A stretch of DNA of 64,000 nucleotides from Cordia subcordata (GCA_028554755.1 JAPTOF010000014.1:9796001-9860000); one strand, 5' to 3'; shown: positions 1 through 12,579, counted from the stretch's first letter. Made by a program: numbers and translations. Notes: generated by a model not told the origin, from the letters alone.

Positions 1-106
1 ATGGAGCCATCTCTACGTGGTATAAAGCGTCGTGTCGAGCTTCCCTCATTGCAATGCAGTAGCATCTGCGGGAATCCGATTGCTGCCCCCTTATTTCTCG
101 GATTCC

Positions 107-445
107 CTATCTAGTTGGAAACTTAACAACTTGATGGTATGTGGATAGGACTGCTTTCATGTTGTGAATCCAGGGTCTGCCCAGTATAATGTTGTATGGG
201 GACGGGCAGTCTACCACTAAAAACCTCACGTCCAAGTTGACCCCTTCTGCAAAAACTAAAAAGTGTATCTCTCCAACGGTGTGCTTTTGTTCTCCGCTAA
301 ATCTTATCAAGACGTTTGCGGAGCTACCATTATCTACCAGGATCCTTCGAACACAGCAATTAGCTACCATCAGCGTGATGACTAATGTGTCATTATGTGG
401 GTTATTTAGGTGGGTGGTCTTGTAATTAAAGAATGATACCATCAC
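107..445 (-). pseudogene. Retroviral-type aspartic protease fragment of the gypsy element
   Basis: An open frame of 112 codons contains 'VRRILVDNGSSANVLI', the active-site region of plant gypsy proteases. The usual second residue after D is G in most copies and is N here. It is followed by 'YNIILGRPWIHNMKAVLST', the conserved C-terminal protease block. The frame stops at 107. The next conserved pol motif appears to continue in another frame between 106 and 1, so a frameshift separates protease from the rest of pol. It would process the Gag-Pol polyprotein in an active element; this copy is not functional. Confidence 0.85.
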
Positions 446-651
446 TTCTAGACCTAAATCAATTGGTCGCGGGGAATGACGATCCTGTCCCCCTGTTAGG
501 CGAGCATGTTTCCTTGCTGTCGAGATAGTGATCCACTAATATGCGATCCCCCCAAAATACAGTTCACCGTTTACTCGTGATGCGGAGGGCTTAGTGGGTT
601 TGGTGGGACTGGATTTTCAGCTTTCCACTTTCTTTTTTGTCGAGTAAGGGT

Positions 652-2123
652 CTACTTCCCCTTGTCAAAAAGGAACTCAGTTAAATATCCTTTCTTCAGC
701 AGTTCAGCCACCTCCCACTTGAGACCATTGCACTCTTCTGTGGTGTGGCCATGATCCACGTGGAATTCACACCACTTTGTCCTATCTCTCATTTGTGCAT
801 AGGATCTTAACTTTGCTGGCCATTTAACTGCATTCCCCATGGTCCTAAGGGTGTGAATGAGCTCGGAGGGAGTCACTGAGAGGTTGTACTCCGGAGCTCT
901 TGCCTTCCGCTCCGAGTCTCGGTTGAGAGGTAGCCTTCTGTCGCGCGGTCTCCCGTCAAGCACCCTGTTTTCATCCCTGTTCCTGAGAGGATAAGGCTCA
1001 TGCCTTCTTGAATGACGACCCAAATGTATGTCCTCTTACCTACATGTTGGGGAAGTACGGTGAAGATTGGTGCGATCATCCTCCCATTTAATCTGTGCCC
1101 AAGCTTTGGCGAGGGCATCCTCTATAGTTTTGAAGGGGTATTTCATAAGCTCCTTATACAAGTTTGAGTATGGCAAAAGCCCTCTCCAAAAGGCAGAAAC
1201 TACCGTAGCCATGTTACATTGAGGTATGGCTACCTTCTTTCTGTTAAATCTTCCTACGTAATCCCTAAGAGTTTATCCCCTTCTCTGTACAACCAGATAT
1301 AGATCATCTGACTATTTTTCCACCTTTCTATTGCTCGCATACTACTCAACGAACATATCGGTTAACTGAGCAAAGGAGGAGATGCACCTATTTGGGAGAT
1401 TGGTGTACCACTGAAGCGCAGGGCCTGCTAGACTTGAACCGAAGCTCTTACACATACAAGCTTCTCTCTTGTCACGAGGAATGGCTATAGTGTACATCTT
1501 CCACTTGTATTGCATTATATGGTCGTTGGGGTCCGACGTCCCATCGAATGGTTTCATGTTCGGAAAAATGAATTTGGGCGGCAGATCTACCATCGCAATG
1601 GCATCCACGAAGGGAGATTCTGCATAACTCTCCGCAGCACTCCTTTTTATAGGTACGGGTACCCCTGGGATTCTTTGGATCAGGGATTCCAATTCAGCAA
1701 ATTGTCTGAACAGGTCAGGGTGTGATCCATCTTGTGCAGGTATCATATGCCCCTTATCGCTTTCTGATGATTCGAGGGACCGGCTGTGTTGACGCTTGTT
1801 ACTATACTGGTTGCTGGTATATATGTAGTGGCTGCAACTGGCAGGACATTACTCCCAAGGGTCTGGTAAGGTGTGGAATCTAATGACTGCATGGGGTCCA
1901 CCGGTTCAATTAGCACAGCTTTTCCTTTATCTCGGGATGCTGTGGTTGCCAGGAGGGTATCGATCTTTTCTAGCAGATCCGAGTTTTCTTGTCGTATGGC
2001 ATTATTCTTGGCTTCTACATCTTTGAACCTGCTCTCATACATTGCAATTTTCTCCTCATAGGTCGCCATATTTGCCAGGATGGCCTGTACATCGGTATAA
2101 TTGCTAGAACTAAGGTCGGTCAT
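652..2123 (-). pseudogene. Decayed gag gene of the gypsy element
   Basis: The likely gag start is the Met at 2123 ('MTDLSSSNYTDVQAIL'), about 60 bases after the primer site. This frame carries a coiled-coil-like N-terminus (1743-2123). It then shifts into an overlapping frame (1342-1746) with the retrotransposon gag domain (PF03732 type; 'DPNDHIMQYKWKMY', 'AGPALQWYTNLP'). A stop follows at 1342. The downstream part is recovered at 652-1023 with 'WCEFHVDHGHTTEECN', a conserved segment between gag and protease. At least two frameshifts or stops are visible. Gag would form the particle that packages element RNA. Confidence 0.85.
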
Positions 2124-2182
2124 TGTTGAGTCGTTGGTTTGGTGTAAGCGTATCTTTTCTATCTGTGAAGTCGGTTATTTGA

Positions 2183-2199
2183 CCCCACGGTGGGCTCCA
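2183..2199 (-). promoter_or_regulatory. Primer binding site of the gypsy element
   Basis: On the minus strand the sequence just inside the LTR reads TGGAGCCCACCGTGGGG. It closely resembles the TGGCGCCCACCGTGGGG primer site common in plant gypsy elements, with one substitution. It begins about three bases from the LTR end (2203), as expected. Confidence 0.8.
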
Positions 2200-2202
2200 A
2201 AT

Positions 2203-2756
2203 TGTAGAAGACGTTGCTCTTACAATCTTGTATAGGGTTGATTGGGCTTGATAACCTGCAAGACTAGCGTAATAAGCACGGAAACCTTTGACATCGGTGT
2301 GCTGCCGACCAAAGATATTCCGATGCTCAAGTTAGTATTAAGACTTTGAAGACAAAAAATATGTATTTGGAACAGTTATGGGGTTTTTCAGGGCAAACCA
2401 GGTAAGTAGGCTTTAATGTATGTGTTGTGTCCCCCTCTCCTGGTGAGACGTGCTTTTATAGCCTCTTGACGGAAGAGTCCTTCTTGCTCTCGAGCTACTA
2501 ACGTATCCTCATCTGTCTTTGCTAGCTAATGCGTTGAACTTTATCTCGCAAATTGTGCATATCACTTCTTGTATTCATCCTAGGAAGATTAGGTTAATTG
2601 TTTGGTCGTATCCTAGCAATTTAGACCCTTAAGGTAATCATTACCTAGTGGGCTTTGGATTTTGATCCTAACTTTAGACATAAGACCCAACAAGCTGGGC
2701 CCTGGCCCGAACGCAATCATGGACCTTCCCTGGTCCAAAGATTTCTGGCCCAAACA
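2203..2756 (-). repeat. 5' LTR of the truncated gypsy element (554 bp)
   Basis: On the minus strand the LTR starts TGTTTGGGCCAG at 2756 and ends ...CTTCTACA at 2203, giving the usual TG...CA ends. It sits directly against the primer binding site. No second copy of the LTR is in the window, so the outer boundary rests on the TG end and on the sharp change to AT-rich sequence beyond 2756. Confidence 0.78.
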
Positions 2757-4152
2757 AAATTCTCAATTATTATTTAATAATTAAAAAGTTTAAAAATCTA
2801 AAAGTTTGAAAACTAAAAAAAAATTAAAAATTTAAAAATTTAAACAATTAAAATATAAAAAATAAATGTGTCTCTTTCTCTTTTACTCTTTTCTAGTTGA
2901 AATATATATATTTATTATATGGTTAACTTTTCTCTCTTAATTATGTTAAAAAAGGTAAATAAATTGAAATATAATGTTAAAATAAATATGATAGAATAAG
3001 TAATGTTGTGTTTTATTACAGATCAAAAGACCAGCAATAACATTTTAGTTCATATTAGTATTATATAAAATTAATTGTTTTTACATAAACTTAAATTCAT
3101 GCCAAATCAAAGAACAAATATATTTTCATTAATAGAATTTGTTTTCATTCCATTCTAGTTTGTTAAAATAATTTTACCAAACATATGAAATAAAATAAGA
3201 TGCCATTCTAGTTTTTCTATGGTTTTAACCAAATACAAGAAACGAAATAATTATTCCATGAATATTCTATCTTGAATTTCATTCTGTCTTAAATGGTTAT
3301 TCTTTTTCAATGTATTTCATCATACCAAACGGGCTTAGTGTTGTACTCATATTAGACATAGTAGATTACTTTTTGCTGCAGTAAACGCAAGTTTTACGGC
3401 GATTCACATAAATTGTTCGTGTCGTGTTTAATTTCTTGTTGATCTTCATTTGTACATGATCATAACCTAACCGTCCATTGGAGGCCAAGGATGTATGCAT
3501 TGCCGATGTTAGGTGCAAGAGGGCCACTCTATCTTTTAAGCAACAAGCAATTTGAGTATGAATTAATAAATCAGGATGGATGTGCAATGCGCTATTGATC
3601 TTTAGAATAGTTCTAGTGTTGATAGATGAGCAATTCTGAACCTAACCAAAAAAGGTTAATGGTCATTAGTATCTCATATTTAGAGCTGGTAACTCAGTAC
3701 TCGTGGGCCAACCCGACCCGTTTATGCCCGGTATAGTAAGTGTATTGGCAAGTGCAAGAATTGTTTCAGGGGTTTACCCTAGTACTAGGTGAAGGGGCAG
3801 AGTAAAAGCAAGTAAACTTTTAGTAGGTGCGGAGTGGAAGTATACAAACCCCATTCTTTTCCCGCTTCATTGCCTGTTACTGATTTGCACTTGTGCAAGT
3901 CGGATATGGTGGCTTGTTGAACATTTATATAAAAGATTGCTTATCACCAGGTGTAGATGCATTCAAAGGTGAGCAGGATTATTTTTTTTAATTTTTTTTA
4001 AAGTATCTTTTTCTCAAAAAATGAATTATCTCCCATATATATTTATATATTTATATTTGTGGGGCGTTATATATATATATTTATATTTGCAGGGGCGAAA
4101 ATTTTAATTAGAACAGTCTTAAATTTACTCCAACATACCATGGGCTTTCGTA

Positions 4153-4380
4153 GGATTGAATGACTGGATTGACTTTTTTCAAAAGTACTTTTTTTTGCAG
4201 CTTTTGAAAAACAGTTTTTTTTTAAAAGTTGAAAATTCTATTTTCTGAAAAAAGCTGTATTTGAGATTTTTTCAGAGTTTCAACTTTTTTAGAAGTCAAA
4301 TCAAATAGTTATTGCAAATTTAATGTAACTTTTTTAGAAAAAAATATTTTTTCTTGAAAAAAAGTCAATCCAAACAAGCC
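4153..4380. mobile_element. Tourist-like MITE, copy 1
   Basis: This AT-rich foldback ends at ...AAGTCAATCCAAACAAGCC and is followed by TTA. Its left end is degraded (GGATTGAATGACTGGATTG). The interior has alternating T-rich and A-rich blocks, including GCTGTATTTGAG and TAGTTATTG, that recur in the other copies of this family. The family is best preserved at 45548-45772. Confidence 0.65.
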
Positions 4381-4887
4381 TTATATGTGTTTCAAGTAAT
4401 TTTGAGAGAGTATGGAACCTCAATGGAATATTATTGGGGACTGATTAGCCTTTTCGAAATCAGGTTGGTTCCCCACTAGGAAATCCATTGCAAAAAAGGT
4501 TCAAAATTCCCATAGCGAATGCCTGCTCATTTTTGCATGCGCTTTGAACCATGATGGAAATCATTTCTTCTTTTTTTGCCCTTTTTCCCACTAGGAAATA
4601 TTCGTTCAAAAAGGGATGAAAATAATAATTCAATGTGTAGAAAAGAAAAAACGTTCAGCAATTGTCTTTTTCCGTTTCAAGTTCTGTTTTTCCATTTTTA
4701 CGTGAACAACGAAGATACAAGCTTTCACTTTACTCCTAGGAATCATTTCTTTTAATCGCGAATCTAGGATAATTTATCAGTATAATTTTGAAAACCAAGA
4801 TTAGTTTGTTATTGGAATTAAGTGGATTTTCATCGAATTCAAAAATATTTAACTTATTATGAGATTATTAAAGACTATCACCTCGAA

Positions 4888-5161
4888 AATTTACTCATGT
4901 ACTCACTGCTCAAAACTTGTTTAAGAACCAATCAATTAATAAGAAATTGTACTCACTACTCAAGACTTGTCTCAAGAACCAATCAGTTAATAAGAAATGT
5001 CATGTACTCAGTACTCAGGGCTTGTCTTAAGAACCAATCAATTAATAAGAAATTGTACTCACTACTCAAGACTTGTCTCAAGAACCAATCAGTTAATAAG
5101 AAATGTCATGTACTCAGTACTCAGGGCTTGTCTCAAGAACCAATCAGTTAATAAGAAATGT
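4888..5161. repeat. Dimeric tandem repeat (51 + 55 bp subunits)
   Basis: The array alternates two related subunits so that AAGAAAT recurs at 4941, 4992, 5047, 5098 and 5153, with spacings of 51, 55, 51 and 55 bp. Each unit contains TCAAGAACCAATCA and TTAATAAGAAAT. The higher-order unit is 106 bp and the second dimer is nearly identical to the first. The first subunit (about 4888-4940) is the most diverged. Confidence 0.9.
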
Positions 5162-5678
5162 AACGATTCAGGTCCAACTATTAGCCTGTCACAACACTTG
5201 AGTCTGACCAACTGGCTCAAAATATTTAAGCCACAGTAATAACGAACTTAAACTATTATAAAGTGAACACAAATCTCATACAGAATTGATGTGGGAAGAG
5301 ACATTACAAAAAAGTAGCGATAATTTACATAATGAACTTCAAACTTGTATTTTTCAACGTAAAGAAATCAACGAACTCCATGGCCAGCCAAATCTAAACC
5401 CCTGGTAAATTAAAGTCACTGTCTCATGCGCGCAGTTTAGTATGGGTAAGTTGCACGGGGCAACGGTCCTGAAAATTATGAAGAGGTGCAGTGGAAATAT
5501 TTAACTTTTTAGAGAGTAAAATCATAGCATGCCCGACATTTGATTGTTGGTCTAGCAACCAACGCGAGACCGTGCTGCTACTCTTGGGGCAACATGTTTT
5601 CAAACTCAGCCGACTAATTAGTAATAATACAGATACGGAAAATGAAGAGAAAATCACCTGGACAACCTCTTTTCTTTA

Positions 5679-5900
5679 GGTTGATATGGATTGAATTTTT
5701 CTAAAAGTATTTTTTAATTATTTTTAAGAAAAATAATTTTTTTATAAGTTAAAATTTTTGATTTTTGAAAAAAGTTGTATTTGAACTTTTTTTTAGAGTT
5801 TTAGGTTTTTTTTTAAAAAAATTAAAGGTAAATAGTTATTGTAAAAAAAAGAATGTACTTTTCCTTTCCTAAGAAAAAAGAAACTAATTTAAACAAGCCC
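5679..5900. mobile_element. Tourist-like MITE, copy 2
   Basis: This 222-bp copy runs from GGTTGATATGGATTG to TTTAAACAAGCCC and is flanked on both sides by TTA (5676-5678 and 5901-5903). That 3-bp duplication is typical of PIF/Harbinger (Tourist) elements. The interior is the same T-rich/A-rich foldback as the other copies. Confidence 0.75.
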
Positions 5901-6559
5901 TTAGCTCATAACACTATTACCTAGTGGTCTTTTCGAAGTGCCAAATCTTATTGGAAGCCTGGAGTTATTAGGTCAGAGATGAGGGAAAAAAGAAGCACAT
6001 CGTAATCATATGAAAACAAATTTCACTTCTAATTTTTAGTATGTAGTTAATTGTTTAAAGAAGGTCCTAGTCATCACAAAAAACAAGTTAATTGCCTCAC
6101 ATTCTTGGCGAGATTCCTTCATTAATTATCAGATATCTTTCGGGTCATACAGCCCTGGATCTCATTCAATATACATGCATCATATCTAACTTTATTACTT
6201 TCCAAATATTTAATGATATTTCCCAAATTTATTAAAAAAAGAAGTAAAATTTTGGTGGTCCAACCAGTTGAAATTGCCCAAAAAGGAAAAATGTTTTATT
6301 AAATTAATTAAATAAGCAATCTTTTACCAAAAGAAGAAGGTAAAGTAATTGATAATAACTGAACAATTTAAGAAGCATTTTATTATGTCTATATATTCCA
6401 GATCAATTTCCAGAAAAGTAGTTTTTGTTTTACGTAAGCCTTTTTTTTGTTATTTCTATCTTTTTAATCCTACCCAGAAATCGAAATCACTTCCATAAAG
6501 CAATCCAAAGTTCATCTTCATTAGCCATTGGTTTTGAGGATAATAAACAGAAATTTGCT

Positions 6560-9500
6560 ATGGCTAGGAAAGGAGTTTTTGCCGCAATTTCGTACATGGC
6601 ATGTGCAGGTATTTTAGTTTATGTTACTTGTTTTCTAAATTAACGATCTGTATATATTGATTTGATTCACATATGAAACTTTTTCTTTTCCCATTTTCTT
6701 TCCTTAATTTTCTTCATTTTCCCTTTGATTTAAATATGATAAGATCATAAAAATGCATAATATAATGTTGATCATGTATGTAATACTTTAAAAATTCATG
6801 CAATTTCTTGCTTACTTGCGATGTGTGTGTGCAGTGCTTTTGGTGATATTCAACAAAGCAGCTCTTTCTTCCTATAATTTTCCATGTGCAAATGTTATCA
6901 CACTTTTACAGGTATATCTCCTATTTACAAAGTGTCTTCTCAACAATCATGGTTTTCAAAGAAAATTTTGATATATTCATCAAATTTTTGTGAAAAAAAA
7001 AATATATTTGATAGATAAATATGATATTAGGAATTTGAATTTTTGTTCTGCAAGAAGTTGCTATTCAGCCAAAGAGAAACATCACCCAATTGTGTTTAAC
7101 CACTCGTTTCAGCTTGGGAGTCCATAATTTAAGCACGTTGATCCCGGCCCTAATTGAGATTATAAAAAGTGTTTGGGCCCATCAAAATTTCAACTGGGCT
7201 TGGGCCGCAAATGCAATGATACACATATTTGTTAAATATATCAAACATCTTAGCTTTTGAGAAATGTGCTTTTCCCTAATTGTGGTTATCAGGATGTGTA
7301 TTTTCCAAATGCATGGGTAAATTGGGCCTCAATGCATATGTGATGATTCCTTTTTAAGATTATTTGCATAACTTATAATTCCAAACAAAAAATTGTACAC
7401 GTCTAAGATATATAGACTGCACTTTAATATTTTGTTGTGGGTCTAAAATTCTTAATCAACGATATATACACGAATAATGCATTTTTATCGAGAAATAATC
7501 TACAAAATATTCTTTCGAGCAACAAACATAGTTAATATACAGTAAACACAAAAAGTTTATATGTCCAGATCCACTTTTACGTGCCACAAAATATTCTTTT
7601 GAATTTGTATCGTTATTACATTAAAATAACTTTACATGCATGCTTGTTGGCAATGCATGAAACTTTTCACTAAATTTTCCACATCTCTAATTAATTACTT
7701 AATGGAGTGTTTTCTTCTATCAATAATGTAGATGATCAGTTCATCGTTAATTCTCTATGGCTTGAGGAGATGGAATATTATTCGTTTCACCAATAATGAA
7801 GAGAAAGAAAATGAATTGAATCTTCATTCGAGCTGGGTATCGTTGGAGACGTTGGTCCTTACTCTTCCCGTGGCAATCTCATATTTAGTTTATATGGTAT
7901 GTGTTTAATTAATCGTTGCAAACAAGTCGAAATAAAGACTAGTACCATCAACACTTACTCTCGAAAATGATGATGTACGTTCTTCTGGTAGATATACGTA
8001 TTTAAATCTCCTTCTCAATTATACTTTTGTTGCTTGCGTTGTTTGGTCTATATTGAAAGCTGGTTTCCATGGAGGCTATTCGAATAACCAATGTCCCAAT
8101 GTACACAACACTTAGAAGAACAGCGGTTGCTTTTACAATGTTGACGGAGTATATTATAACAAGACGTAGAGAATCATTCTACATTATTGGCAGGTAAGCA
8201 TATTTTCTGGTAAATCACTATACAAGTATTGCTCGATCACTAACTAAACAAAGAAGGATAAATTACTGTTGATCTCAACGTGAAACTTTAAAAGCATATC
8301 GGACTCAATATGATATATATAAAAACCTTCTTCAGAATACCCATATGCCTCCTCCGTCTAAAAAATATCATTTGTAGCATATCGTTGACTGAAAATAAGT
8401 ATACATAAATAACAATGTTTTCAACAGAGGGTCAGTAACCATAAAAGATAGAGGAGAAAATTTTTGTACCATAGAAGGATCCAGTATATTTTTAAAGAAT
8501 CACAGGAGGGAACTTGGCAATTTACAGAACAAAGAATTAAGGAAAATCTCTCTTGGGTTTGCAAATCACTTCATTTCTTTCTAATTTTTTTTTATTATAA
8601 TGCATGACATTCTATGACATAATATCATTTTTTGTATATATTTTTTCGAGAAAATCTTACGAGAGTTAGTTTTTTAGTGTAGCGGTGATCATAATTGGGG
8701 CATTTGTTGCTGGAGCTCGAGACTTGTCATTTGACCCTTATGGCTATGCCATTGTTATGGTTTCCAATATTGCCACTGCAATATTTCTTGCCTGCATAAA
8801 TCATACAGGTAATTAAAAGTAACATTTTCCTTTTCAATGTATTTCAAAATATCGACATATGAATTTTCAATCATACAATGCTAAATTTTACTGCAGGAAA
8901 ACAAAGTGGTATGAATAGCTTTGGACTCATGTGGTGCACAGGTAAAATTAGAAGTAATTCATAGTATATGAATTTACAAGCAAAACACACACCTATATAT
9001 ACGTTTATAATGTCTTATATTGGCGTAAGAAAGCGTTAATTATGTAATGCATAGGGTTTGTTTGAATAGGTTTTTTTTAGAAGCGTTTTTTCTAACAACT
9101 TTTTAAAGAAGTTTATTTTTTGGAACCTAAAAATTTTGGTTTCTAGAAAAAGTTATATTTGAACTTTTTAAGAATTTTAATTTTTTTTAAAGTTAAACCA
9201 AATAGTTATTGTAAAAATAAAATACTATTTTTAGAAAAAAAATATTTTTTTCCTTAAAAAACCAATTCAAATAGACCTATAAGTAGGTATTCCGGGTTCA
9301 AATAATGACTCTAGTTAATTAACTATTTTCGACCAATAGTTCTTTCTTATATGGATTATACTAAGCTCGAGGTGTGATAATACAATTTCTACTTTGTAGG
9401 ACTGATATGCGCACCACCTTTGTTATTATGGACATATTTTATTGGCGATTTAGAAGTTGCAATAAATTTTCCTTATACATACGCCACAGGATTTCAGGTA

Positions 9501-10157
9501 TATATTAACTATGGCATTTTCTTTCTTAATTAATAATCTCAGTATTTGGATATTTCAAACATAATATTATCGGTCATCACAAATATTCATAAGATCACAA
9601 ATCTGAATCGTGCATCGGATTTTTCGTAGGTTGTGATCCTGCTGTCATGTGTCATGGCTTTCTTATTGAACTACACTGTTTTCCTCAACACCACACTGAA
9701 TTCTGCACTAACACAGGCAGTCTGCGGAAACTTGAAGGTCCGCATACGCATAAATACTATGTACTGTTCACCCACTAAGGAGGACAGCATAAGTTTGGAT
9801 ATCGAGACGCACACTTGTTAGAGGATTTTTTTTTCACCGCTCTTGACCCAACAGGGAATAGTCTCTACTAATGTTTATTAATCTCGTTAATTTTCTGCAG
9901 GATCTGTTTACTGTTGCACTGGGCTGGATGCTTTTTGGTGGACTACCATTTGATCTGGTGAGTGCCATAACTAATTCACTTTTTCTTCTTTTCTCTTCTG
10001 TTATAATTGGATTAATTTTCTAACTTGAATATTTTTGGTTCAGTGGAATATCGTGGGTCAATCTCTAGGCTTTATTGGATCTGGTATGTATGTCTACTAT
10101 AACTTTAAAAGCCAAATAACCATGGAAAATGATCCTGATGATCAAAGCGATGTTTAA
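6560..10157 (+). CDS. UGNT1-like Golgi nucleotide-sugar transporter (10 exons)
   Basis: Exons: 6560-6608, 6835-6911, 7732-7896, 8060-8193, 8678-8808, 8897-8941, 9400-9497, 9630-9737, 9901-9957, 10044-10157. All introns are GT-AG and all phases agree, giving 978 nt and 325 aa. The protein is hydrophobic throughout, with about ten membrane spans, as in the drug/metabolite transporter superfamily of nucleotide-sugar carriers. Conserved blocks include 'FNKAALSSYNFPCANVITLL' (residues 22-41), 'NVPMYTTLRRTAVAFTM' (from 108), 'GARDLSFDPYGYA' and 'LNTTLNSALTQ' followed by 'DLFTVALGWMLFGGLPFD' (about 252-288). From memory these match the plant UGNT1-like clade (UDP-GlcNAc import into the Golgi); the substrate itself is inferred. 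The start is the ATG at 6560, which gives the expected short N-terminus. Intron 6 carries a MITE. The gene looks intact and stands alone. Confidence 0.92.
9054..9277. mobile_element. Tourist-like MITE, copy 3, in intron 6 of the transporter gene
   Basis: The copy runs from GGGTTTGTTTGAATAGG to CCAATTCAAATAGACC and belongs to the same AT-rich foldback family. It lies wholly inside the 8942-9399 intron and leaves the splice sites intact. The flanking ATA/TAT bases are only an approximate target duplication. Confidence 0.65.
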
Positions 10158-12469
10158 TCTTCGTCTAAGAATTTTCAGCACCTGCAGCAAGAGGACTTCA
10201 AATACATACTAACCTTTTACTGGGGGGAAAAAAATTAAATAATTGTTGAGATTTTGTATTTTTTTGTATGTGAGATGCTTAGCTTAGTATTGGAATTTCA
10301 TAATGAATTTTCCTTCAGTTTTTTTTTCTCAGTCTATTCTCAATTATTTCCAAGTTTTATTTGCTTTTTCCTATGCTTTAATTTAGAAGATACAGGGATA
10401 AGGGAAGTGAATATTGGCAACGATATGCTAAAGAAATGGCAAGATTTTTCTTTTCTGCTTTTTCAAAATACAAAAAGAAATCGCAAAGAGTTGCTATATG
10501 TTACAAGAATGATCAAAATTTGCTTACCTTTGCTTTGCCACTCATTTTCGGTACTTTTAGGTTATAAATCATTAATTCTCATCAATTTTTTCGTTAAAAT
10601 TATTAGTTCTCACTTCAGGTTCACTGAACAAGATATTCGTCTGCCTTGTTTTTCGCATTTAATAGCTCATGTCTAGGTTTCTACCCTGCATGAAAACATT
10701 GGAAATATTGTAGTGGTACATTACAAAATCACTAAAGAAAAATATTTTTTATTTATTGATCTTATACATAAATATATTCATTTTTTAAAATAGATTAGAT
10801 GATATTCAAACTCACAATTTTTGACGACGAGATAAATTTTGAGAATTTTTTTGGTAAGCTAAGTTAAACAAGAAAACTTCTTGTTGGTAAGTAACATATT
10901 TCATTGAGGACTTCACCAAGGTTCTCAATATTCCACCCGCAAATTAAGATTGCATTGGTGACAAAAATGATATTATTGCCAGATGGGCGATGAGAGTTGA
11001 TTTCATCTGCCAAAGAAGTTGCCTTGATTTTGAGAGTCGGACACACATTCAAGTGGTTTTCTTCAGCGCGATTTATTTTTTTTAATTTAATTTAATTTTA
11101 CTTTCACTTGAATGAGATTCTAACCGAGGATCTCAATCCTGAGAGAGATAGTATCAATCACTTAAGCAATTTCTTAATCCCTTCAACACGATATTTGCTT
11201 GTTAATTAGTTAGGAATTAATTTGTTAACAACACTAAGATCAATGCACAGAATATTTAAAGACAAAGCACTAATTCCTCTGATCTACGGATTCTGCGCTA
11301 GCTAGCTCCTGTGAGAAAATGAAAGGCACACTAGGTTCGCAAATGGAGGAAAGTGAACAAAATGAAGAAGCCATTCGAGGAGTTAAACATGCCTGAATTT
11401 GTGGAAAGTTCAAGAAATCATAAAGTGCATATGTCACACTCTCTACATCCAATTAAACTTGTAGGCCCTTGAGTGAGATTACATATTAAGATTGTCTGAA
11501 CATATTATTTGTAGGCCCACGAGTGAGACTGCATATTAACATTGTTTGAGCATATTAACTGACCTAAAATATAATAGTTAATTCAATTTTTAATTATATT
11601 CATAATATTTATTTATAAATCAGTCAAATATTTCTTCTTAAATCGATGTGATATTATATACACATATAGAGAGATAGGTGCAGCACTTCGAGTTCGTGGG
11701 GAGAGAGGTGTCTCTACTGTCTCCAAAAGCTGACAAGAGACTTTGGCCTAGTTGTTATGCATAACCGAAACATGATATTTTCCTGCTATCATCTACATTG
11801 CAATATCTTCAAGATCACTTCAATTATCTTCCATATGCTTGTGCTTGATCCTTATTTCATGCTTAAAGTCAAACCATGCAATTCACTAGCTGTCTATGAT
11901 CAGGAAATAGAAGCCAACTCTTTCTCTTCTCTTGATGGGAAACGATAATCGTAATTGTTTACTTCTAATTTGAATTCTCATTTTGGAGAGTCAAGTTATC
12001 TTTTATAATTTATAATTTTATCTCAAAACATGAAAAAAAAAAGTTAAAAAAAATTCAACTTTTCCTTTTATGGCCAAAGTCAACTAAGTTTTGATCCAAA
12101 ATGAAGAAGTGTTTCTTGTTTTCACATTTTTTGGACAAACAGATTTGGGATTGAAAAAATTAATTTCACCTCCAAAATAAAAATCCAAACGGGGCCTTAC
12201 ACTCTATTTGGATCGCTCGAGTTAAAGAAAGGGAAGTAAGGCAGAGGAGAAAATAACATAGGAAAGGAAAGTGACGGGTTCTACGATTGCATCGGAAAAA
12301 TATATAAGAAAAAGAAAAATGAAGACTTAATGATTATTTAATTTGGATCCGAGAAAAACTAAAGAAAATGATAACTTTGAACTAAAAATTACTCAGGTAT
12401 GCTTTTCATACTCTTTGTTATATTAAGGACATAATTGCAATTATGCAAAAATATTAAGGAGAATCAAAT
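10158..12469. other. Transporter 3' UTR and gene-free AT-rich region
   Basis: The first few hundred bases are the likely 3' UTR of the transporter gene. A frame of 140 codons at 10254-10676 starts on a non-ATG codon and has no recognisable domain, so it is not called. The segment around 11960-12200 ends in AATCCAAACGGGGCC and resembles a decayed MITE end. Nothing else can be supported. Confidence 0.65.
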
Positions 12470-12478
12470 TAAAAATTT
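12470..12478. repeat. Left 9-bp target site duplication of the MULE
   Basis: TAAAAATTT lies immediately before the left terminal inverted repeat and is repeated exactly at 16596-16604. Nine base pairs is the characteristic Mutator-superfamily duplication. Confidence 0.92.
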
Positions 12479-12579
12479 GGGTGAATTACTCAACTGCCCC
12501 CTGTGATTTGAGTAATACGCACATATAAGAAATTAGCTACTTGACCCCCTGTGGTTCCAGCGTTAGTGCACACGAGCCC
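12479..12579 (+). repeat. Left terminal inverted repeat of the MULE
   Basis: It matches the reverse complement of 16482-16595 up to CACACGAGCCC. It contains the motif CCCCCTGTG twice, whereas the right repeat has it three times, so the left end has lost one roughly 13-bp unit. The motif is spaced within the repeat and may be a transposase or host-factor binding site. Confidence 0.9.

Larger units (their letters stand above)
1..2202 (-). mobile_element. Truncated Ty3/gypsy LTR retrotransposon, internal region (primer site, gag, protease)
   Basis: Read on the minus strand, the order is LTR (2203-2756), primer binding site, gag, zinc-knuckle-like region, aspartic protease, then the window edge. 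The coding sequence is split among several frames by frameshifts and stops, so the copy is dead. The motifs (a gag block with 'HIMQYKWKMY' and 'ALQWYTNLP', a 'FHVDHGHTTEEC' block, and a protease with 'ILVDNGSS') are those of plant Ty3/gypsy elements, probably of the Tat-like group. The 3' LTR and reverse transcriptase lie outside the window if they exist, so a target duplication cannot be tested. Confidence 0.9.
2757..6559. other. AT-rich intergenic region with MITEs and a tandem repeat
   Basis: No gene can be supported here. It contains two Tourist-like MITE copies and one dimeric tandem repeat, listed separately. The short open frames here have no recognisable domain and no codon bias. The stretch just before 6560, including a TATA-like TCTATATATT near 6389, is the likely promoter of the transporter gene. 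Confidence 0.7.

Noticed and set aside
4888..5161. Regularly spaced repeats resembling a CRISPR array
   Set aside because: The spacers are themselves repeated and the sequence context is plant nuclear DNA; it is a dimeric tandem repeat.
6425..6559. In-frame extension upstream of the transporter ATG
   Set aside because: It opens only on a non-ATG codon, and the ATG at 6560 gives the short N-terminus expected of the family.
10254..10676. Open frame of 140 codons after the transporter gene
   Set aside because: It begins on a non-ATG codon, has no recognisable domain, and lies in the expected 3' UTR.
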